Origin: DASUPK01 sp963819715
GTDB taxonomy: Bacteria; Actinomycetota; Thermoleophilia; Solirubrobacterales; 70-9
Reading direction: 5' to 3'
DNA length: 64,000 bases
Assembly (NCBI GenBank): GCA_963819715.1
Contig: CAWFXE010000002.1
Location: 1,227,023 to 1,291,022 of the forward strand
Shown here in pieces: positions 59,102 through 64,000 of the stretch (the stretch's first letter is position 1; each line of letters begins with the position of its first letter). A model generated the notes under the pieces. The model was not told the origin of the DNA and did not search any database. It was given only the letters and a program-made list of their open reading frames with translations. The position numbers and the translations under genes are program-made.

Positions 59102-59114
59102 CTTAGTTACTAAG
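59102..59114. promoter_or_regulatory. MarR-type operator CTTAGT-T-ACTAAG
   Basis: Perfect 6-base arms with one central base, followed by a related degenerate stretch ACTAACTAAGTAACT (59121-59135). The 65-bp intergenic region between the divergent MarR and VOC genes is strikingly AT-rich against the surrounding GC-rich DNA, as expected for MarR operators. Confidence 0.65.
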
Positions 59115-59155
59115 ATATTCACTAACTAAGTAACTCAGTCTACAAGGAGATCCCG

Positions 59156-59545
59156 ATGGCAATCGATATGAAGCTCGAGCTGATCCAGGTCCCGGTCTCG
59201 GACATCGACCGGGCCAAGGCTTTCTACGTCGACCAGGTCGGCTTCAACGACGATCACGACCACCAGTTCAGCGAGGAGATCCGCTTCGTCCAGCTCACGC
59301 CGCGCGGATCGGGCTGTTCCATCTCCTTCACCACCGGTGCCCACGAGATGAAGCCGGGAAGCCTGGACGGTCTGCAGCTCGTCGTCGAGGACGCCCACGC
59401 TGCTCACGACGAGCTCGCGGAGCGCGGTGTGGAGGTCAGCGACGTAACCGACATGCCGTGGGGCCGCTTCGTCTTCTTCAGCGATCCCGACGGCAACAAG
59501 TGGAGCGTCCAGCAGGTCGACTATCCCGGCCGGCCACTGCCGTAG
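59156..59545 (+). CDS. VOC-family (glyoxalase fold) protein
   Basis: 129 residues. LELIQVPVSDIDRAKAFYVD with QVGFNDDHD opens the first module; FVFFSDPDGNKWSVQQVDYP closes the second. AAGGAGA precedes ATG. Similar to glyoxalase-like proteins controlled by a divergent MarR regulator, often linked to antibiotic or electrophile response, but ligand unknown. Confidence 0.87.
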   Translation: MAIDMKLELIQVPVSDIDRAKAFYVDQVGFNDDHDHQFSEEIRFVQLTPRGSGCSISFTTGAHEMKPGSLDGLQLVVEDAHAAHDELAERGVEVSDVTDMPWGRFVFFSDPDGNKWSVQQVDYPGRPLP

Positions 59546-59566
59546 CCCTGCAAGTGGGGGCGGTTG

Positions 59567-60370
59567 CTAGCGCCGCTTCTTCTTCTTCGTCTTCTTCTTC
59601 TTGCACTTCTTGGCGACGGACGCGGAACGCTTGTGCTTCTTCTTGCACTTCTTCTTCGGAGTCGAAGTCGGGGTCGGTGTGGACGCCGGTGGGGCCGGTG
59701 GAACGTCGGCGATGTTCACCCGGAATCCTCCGATCCCGTCGTAGTAGGCATCCCCGGTCCATGGCGACGCCCCATCGGCGTCCCGCACGTCTCGTTCCAC
59801 GAAAAAGCCGCTTGGGTCCGTCGAGAGGGCGTTGTTCGCGAGGACGGTGGCGCCTGGATCGTTCGGATCGGTGGCGAACGCTCCGCCAGGGTTTCCGAAC
59901 CGGATCAGCAGGCCGCCTCCGGAGAAGTTGAACGGCGCGATCGCGGTGAAGGTGAGCTCGTAGTCTCCAAAAGTCGCGTTGCCCCTCGGATTCGCGGGGG
60001 TCTGCGTGTTGGGGACGATCTGAGTGAAGGGCGTTGCGTTCTGATTTCCGCCATTGGTCGTCGCGGGCGCCAGGGCGATCTCAAGCTGGATGTCGACATC
60101 GTTCTGCGCTGAGAGATCGAACGCGACGGTGTCGCCCGGCTTCAGGCCGAAGGCCGGGACGTTTTTGTAGACCCAGACCATGTAGGCGTCCCAGCTCTGC
60201 GACTCGCCAAATGGGGACGTATAGGGGGTCATTGTCGGCGACGTTGGCGTCACCGTCACGGTCGAGGCCGCCTGAGCGGATCCGGCGGCGGCCAACCCGA
60301 TCGCCAGCGTGAGAGTGGCCGCCAGCGCAAGGCGGATCTTCCTTCCCCTATCCCCTAGAGCGTCCCGCAC
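59567..60370 (-). CDS. Secreted protein with Cys/Lys-rich C-terminal tail
   Basis: 267 residues from GTG, signal peptide IRLALAATLTLAIGLAAAGS. The mature domain (SPFGESQSWDAYMVWVYKNV, DTVAFDLSAQNDVDIQLEIA, YELTFTAIAPFNFSGGGLLI, GDAYYDGIGGFRVNIAD) looks like a carbohydrate-binding-type beta-sandwich. After a Thr/Pro linker the tail reads KKKCKKKHKRSASVAKKC KKKK.. in the same style as the 47226 protein. TACACT lies 9 bases before GTG. Function unknown. Confidence 0.75.
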   Translation of the reverse strand: MRDALGDRGRKIRLALAATLTLAIGLAAAGSAQAASTVTVTPTSPTMTPYTSPFGESQSWDAYMVWVYKNVPAFGLKPGDTVAFDLSAQNDVDIQLEIALAPATTNGGNQNATPFTQIVPNTQTPANPRGNATFGDYELTFTAIAPFNFSGGGLLIRFGNPGGAFATDPNDPGATVLANNALSTDPSGFFVERDVRDADGASPWTGDAYYDGIGGFRVNIADVPPAPPASTPTPTSTPKKKCKKKHKRSASVAKKCKKKKTKKKKRR

Positions 60371-60435
60371 GAGGGTGCGAGTGTACGGACGTCAGGCGAC
60401 ACCTTCCTACCTCTATTTCGCCTCTCGACGGACGT

Positions 60436-61383
<948 letters not shown>

Positions 61384-61436
61384 CAGGTGGGCGAATATAG
61401 CTGCGGATCCGCGCGGCGGCGGCAGATGGGTCGCAG

Positions 61437-61958
61437 CTAGGGCGCGGCGGGCGGCGGGGGAACCTCTGCGACCGCGTTGCCCTGTGCGATGCCGATCAGG
61501 TGTCTGCTCTCACCATGGCGGCGGACCGCCGTGTCCACCGTGGCGCTGACCAGCAGGGGCTCGCCGTTGGTGAACGAGACGTGCTCGGTCTTGAGGGACT
61601 TCAGGTTCAGGACGTCGTAGGCGGCTGGCATCACGAAGGTGAGGGTTGCCCGTCCTTTGCCGCTGGTCCGGAACCGACGCGTTCCGGCCGCCCGCTTCGG
61701 GAACGCGGGAATGCAGAAGGCTGTCCTGGCGTTCTGGCACCTCGTGTCGTTGGCGTACACGCCCATCCTCACCTTCAGCTTGGGCGGCAGGCCCTTGATG
61801 ACCACGGTCTCGGGCTGACCCACGGTCATGACCCCGTCGCTTCGGAGCTTGCCGGTCTGGAAGATCTCCTCGTCGGCGGCTGCGAGCGAGGCGACGCCGA
61901 GCGCGGTCAACGAGACCGCCGCAGCGATCCATCGTCTTCTCCCCGATCCCACGGACAT
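61437..61958 (-). CDS. Secreted protein, paralogue of 61993-62535
   Basis: 173 residues with signal peptide RRWIAAAVSLTALGVASLAA. Mature part: GQPETVVIKGLPPKLKVRMG, paired cysteines (DTRCQNARTAFCIPA) and KGRATLTFVMPAAYDVLNLK. It shares this order and several identical phrases with the upstream gene, so the two are tandem duplicates and probably co-transcribed (34-bp gap). No known family. Confidence 0.7.
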   Translation of the reverse strand: MSVGSGRRRWIAAAVSLTALGVASLAAADEEIFQTGKLRSDGVMTVGQPETVVIKGLPPKLKVRMGVYANDTRCQNARTAFCIPAFPKRAAGTRRFRTSGKGRATLTFVMPAAYDVLNLKSLKTEHVSFTNGEPLLVSATVDTAVRRHGESRHLIGIAQGNAVAEVPPPPAAP

Positions 61959-61992
61959 GACTATCTCACCGGGGGCGGCGGAGGGCCAGAGG

Positions 61993-62535
61993 CTACGACT
62001 GCTGCCGCTGCACGCCCGCCCGTGCGAACCCGAAGCTCTCGCGGTTCACTCTCCTAGTCCTCGAGGCCCCCTCGACGTTGATGTGGATCCGCTGCTGGTC
62101 GGCGAAGGTGACCGGGGTGCGGACCTTCGGGTTGAAGGGGTCGGTCTCCAGGTTGTAGGTGTCGGGCATGACGAAGGTGAGCAGCGCCCGGCCCTTCTTG
62201 TCGGCCTTGAACGGCGGTGACCCGGTGGCGGGCACGGCCGGCGCCGCATCGCAGAAGTAGAGCTCGCCGCACTGAATCGTGGTCGGGGGCGCCTCGATGA
62301 AGATGGCGATCCGCGCCTTCGGCGCCATCCGCGTGATCGAGATGGTCTCGGGCTGGCCGGGGGTGACGAAGCCGTCGGAGCCGACCTTCGCCTTGAGGAA
62401 GACGAACTTCGTCTTGCCCTTGGCGGAGAGGTCGGAGACGGGCTTGCTCGCGAGACCGGTTGCGGGCAGCATCAGGGCGCACGCCGTCAGGGCCAGTGCG
62501 GCGCCAGCAGTCTGAGTAGCCCTCCCGTCGGACAC
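61993..62535 (-). CDS. Secreted protein, paralogue of 61437-61958
   Basis: 180 residues from GTG 62535, signal peptide AALALTACALMLPATGLASK. Mature part: KVGSDGFVTPGQPETISITR, cysteines in TTIQCGELYFCDAAPA, and KGRALLTFVMPDTYNLETDP, matching the downstream paralogue position by position. The C-terminus is longer and basic (SRTRRVNRESFGFARAGVQR). Lies just upstream of the IS110 element, which does not interrupt it. Confidence 0.7.
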   Translation of the reverse strand: MSDGRATQTAGAALALTACALMLPATGLASKPVSDLSAKGKTKFVFLKAKVGSDGFVTPGQPETISITRMAPKARIAIFIEAPPTTIQCGELYFCDAAPAVPATGSPPFKADKKGRALLTFVMPDTYNLETDPFNPKVRTPVTFADQQRIHINVEGASRTRRVNRESFGFARAGVQRQQS

Positions 62536-62634
62536 GCGATTGACTATCGCAGGGCAAGGTCGGCACGGCAAGCGACGGCATACCCAGATTGCGGGCACGT
62601 CGATCCCTCAAAATGCAGCAATCTCAGGGTCTAT

Positions 62635-62800
62635 CTCCGCGAGCTGCGAGTGCGAGCCCATGACCACCTGGGTGAGTAGTGAAACCGCTGCTTTGCATGG
62701 AATGTCATGAGGGTCCCGCTCCTCTGAACTGAAAAGGGGCCTCCGCCGCGCTCACTAGAACCGCGGTTGGCACTGCAGTCAGCGAGGAGAGGAGACCCGG
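62635..62800 (+). ncRNA. Candidate IS110 bridge RNA region
   Basis: Non-coding segment between the putative left end and the transposase start, the position and size (about 165 bases) of the bridge RNA in IS110-group elements. A stem can form between GAGG-GTCCC (62712-62720 region) and GGGGCCTC, enclosing an 18-base loop. I cannot fold it or identify donor and target loops by eye; call rests on position. Confidence 0.35.
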
Positions 62801-62801
62801 C

Positions 62802-63833
62802 ATGAACTATGTCGGAATCGATTGGGCCTATGGCCGCGCGGCTTTCTGCGCGGTCGCAGAGAGCGGAGTGATCTCGGCCGAGGGGCTGATCCCGGCCAAC
62901 GAGGATGGGCTTGCCCGGCTGGTCTTAGAGCAGGGCACCGAGGTGAGAGCCGCGGTGGAGATGATGAGCGGCGCCGTCTGGGTCCGCGACCGGCTCGAGG
63001 CCTCGGGCTGGAAGGTCCAGGTTGCCCACGCCCGCAAGGTCAGAGACGTCGCCCCGCTCGCCTGCAAGACCGACAAGGTCGACGCCCGGGTGCTGGCCGA
63101 GCTCTGCCGGCGCGACCTGGTCCCGGAGCTCTGGATTCCCTCGATCGCAGACCGGGCCCTGCGCGAGCGCCTGCGCCGGCGGGCCCACCTGGTCAAGACC
63201 CGCACCTCGGCCCGCAACCGGATCTTCGGCCTGCTCACCCAGTTCGGCCTGCGGATCTCCCACGCCCGGCTGCGGAAGCCCGGCGCGATCGAGCTGCTTG
63301 CGAGCCGCGGGGTGCCCGAGGTCTGGCGGGACTCGATCGCGGAGCTGCTCGAGCTGGCCGCAGAGATGGACCGCCGGATCGACCCGATCGACCGCGACCT
63401 GGGCCCGATCGCAAGATCGGACGAGCGCGCTCGGCTGCTGGCGACGATGCCCGGGGTCGGCCCGCTCTTGAGCCTCACCTTCGCCGCCGAGATCGGCGAG
63501 GTGGCGCGTTTTGCTTCACCCGCCAAGCTGATCGGCTACGCGGGTCTTGCTCCCAGGGTGAGCCAGTCGGGCGAGCGCTCGGCGATCGGGGCGCTCTCGA
63601 AGGCCGGCTCGCGGACCCTTCGCTGGGCGGCGGTCGAGGCCGCCAACCAGGCCTGGCGGCCGAGCAATCCTTGGCATGGCCACTACCGGCGGATCTCAGA
63701 GCGCCACGGCAAGAACCCGGCGAAGTCGGCGGTCGCCCGCAAGCTCTTGATCGCGGCCTGGCACATGCTCTCGCGCCGCGAGCCCTTCAAAGAACCTGCC
63801 TCGGCTAACTCCGGCTGCTTTCTGACCGCCTGA
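62802..63833 (+). CDS. IS110-family DEDD transposase/recombinase
   Basis: 343 residues. N-terminal RuvC-like DEDD domain: Asp7 in VGIDWAYG, Glu53 in AAVEMMSG, Asp91 and Asp94 in CKTDKVDARVLAEL. A coiled-coil region follows (RLRRRAHLVKTRTSARNRIF), then the Tnp domain TMPGVGPLLSLTFAAEIGEV, LIGYAGLAPRVSQSGER and LSKAGSRTLRWAAVEAANQA with the expected serine. All key residues and length are intact, so it is probably active. GGAGAGGAG precedes ATG 62802. Known family members recombine DNA guided by a bridge RNA. Confidence 0.93.
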   Translation: MNYVGIDWAYGRAAFCAVAESGVISAEGLIPANEDGLARLVLEQGTEVRAAVEMMSGAVWVRDRLEASGWKVQVAHARKVRDVAPLACKTDKVDARVLAELCRRDLVPELWIPSIADRALRERLRRRAHLVKTRTSARNRIFGLLTQFGLRISHARLRKPGAIELLASRGVPEVWRDSIAELLELAAEMDRRIDPIDRDLGPIARSDERARLLATMPGVGPLLSLTFAAEIGEVARFASPAKLIGYAGLAPRVSQSGERSAIGALSKAGSRTLRWAAVEAANQAWRPSNPWHGHYRRISERHGKNPAKSAVARKLLIAAWHMLSRREPFKEPASANSGCFLTA

Positions 63834-64000
63834 CGGTCCCGCATGGAATTGAGCGGCCGAGGCAGCTCCCAGGAACGATCTGCGCCCCGAGCGCCGAAAG
63901 AGAAATGAGCACACCTCATCCACCAGCTGGGAGCGGCACGAGGACACCTACGGCGGCGGGGCGATCGCCCCCTTGACAGCTGGGTCTTCTTCAAAGAGAA

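Larger units (their letters stand above)
62624..64000 (+). mobile_element. IS110-family element, right end at or beyond window edge
   Basis: Defined by the transposase at 62802-63833 with non-coding flanks of about 180 bases left and at least 167 bases right. Boundaries are not certain: IS110 elements lack terminal inverted repeats and target duplications. GGGTCT occurs at both 62629-62634 and 63982-63987 and could be the core pair. TTGACA at 63973-63978 is where IS110 right ends often carry the -35 of the circle-junction promoter. Confidence 0.6.

Noticed and set aside
62600..62801. Inverted terminal repeats for the IS
   Set aside because: None found by eye, which agrees with the IS110 family rather than with a DDE-type element.
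63683..63994. Minus-strand open frames at the right end of the IS element
   Set aside because: Overlap the transposase 3' end antisense, no start signal, low-complexity; more likely the non-coding right flank.

Overview
The window is GC-rich bacterial chromosome with tightly packed genes, many stop/start overlaps (ATGA, TTGA, TAATG) and frequent GTG, TTG or even ATC starts. The gene set points to Actinomycetota: a fused PafB-PafC WYL regulator, an acyl-CoA carboxylase split into a biotin carboxylase/BCCP alpha chain, a beta chain and a small epsilon-like chain, an APS-type CysH with Fe-S cysteines, and many starts that look leaderless. The abundance of secreted proteins with Cys/Lys/Arg-rich tails makes Thermoleophilia (Solirubrobacter/Conexibacter relatives) my best guess; that placement is inference, not proof.

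Layout. 1-2.2 kb: dTDP-rhamnose genes (rmlA, partial rmlD) and an RTX-like secreted protein. 2.3-9.6 kb: penicillin-acylase-like enzyme, MBL-fold hydrolase, and a plus-strand run ArsR / AHSA1 / RibD-like reductase / SMP-30 / VOC. 9.6-16.6 kb: PafBC, envelope proteins, a tiny His-rich exported protein, a 97-bp repeat and an HD-domain nuclease. 16.7-22.5 kb: a frameshifted CDP-alcohol phosphatidyltransferase, LtrA, endonuclease IV, a second penicillin-acylase homologue, a gene fragment and tRNA-Phe(GAA). 22.5-31.4 kb: GH15-like protein, LOG-like protein, MrfA-type helicase, DHPS homologue, HAD phosphatase, ClpP, a mirror-image AHSA1/ArsR pair and a DtxR-family regulator. 31.4-38 kb: aminotransferase, sucCD, haloacid dehalogenase, biotin carboxylase/BCCP. 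38-45.4 kb: a sulfur block (TSUP permease, Rrf2 regulator, PHP phosphoesterase, cysC, sat, cysH, sir). 45.4-53 kb: secreted proteins, ornithine-cyclodeaminase homologue, dodecin, acyl-CoA carboxylase epsilon and beta, a badly frameshifted secreted-protein pseudogene and methylmalonyl-CoA mutase. 53-62.6 kb: GIY-YIG-like protein, wecB, SDR, TetR and MarR regulators with their divergent targets, PEP-mutase-like lyase, UDP-xylose synthase and more secreted proteins. 62.6-64 kb: an IS110-family element running to or past the window end.

Functional themes. Biotin carboxylase/BCCP, carboxyltransferase beta and the mutase (with a B12 subunit not present here) would take propionyl-CoA to succinyl-CoA, which SucCD converts to succinate with NTP formation. 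Sat, CysC, CysH and Sir reduce sulfate to sulfide; TSUP may move sulfur oxyanions, Rrf2 may regulate, and the PHP enzyme may clear PAP. rmlA/rmlD, wecB and the UDP-xylose synthase supply envelope sugars.

No stretch longer than about 300 bases is without a gene. The largest gaps are 62536-62801 (left flank of the IS110 transposase, candidate bridge-RNA region), 39474-39719 (structured leader plus repeat copy 2), 63834-64000 (right flank of the IS), 37896-38054 and 32523-32676 (nothing recognised beyond promoter-like hexamers).
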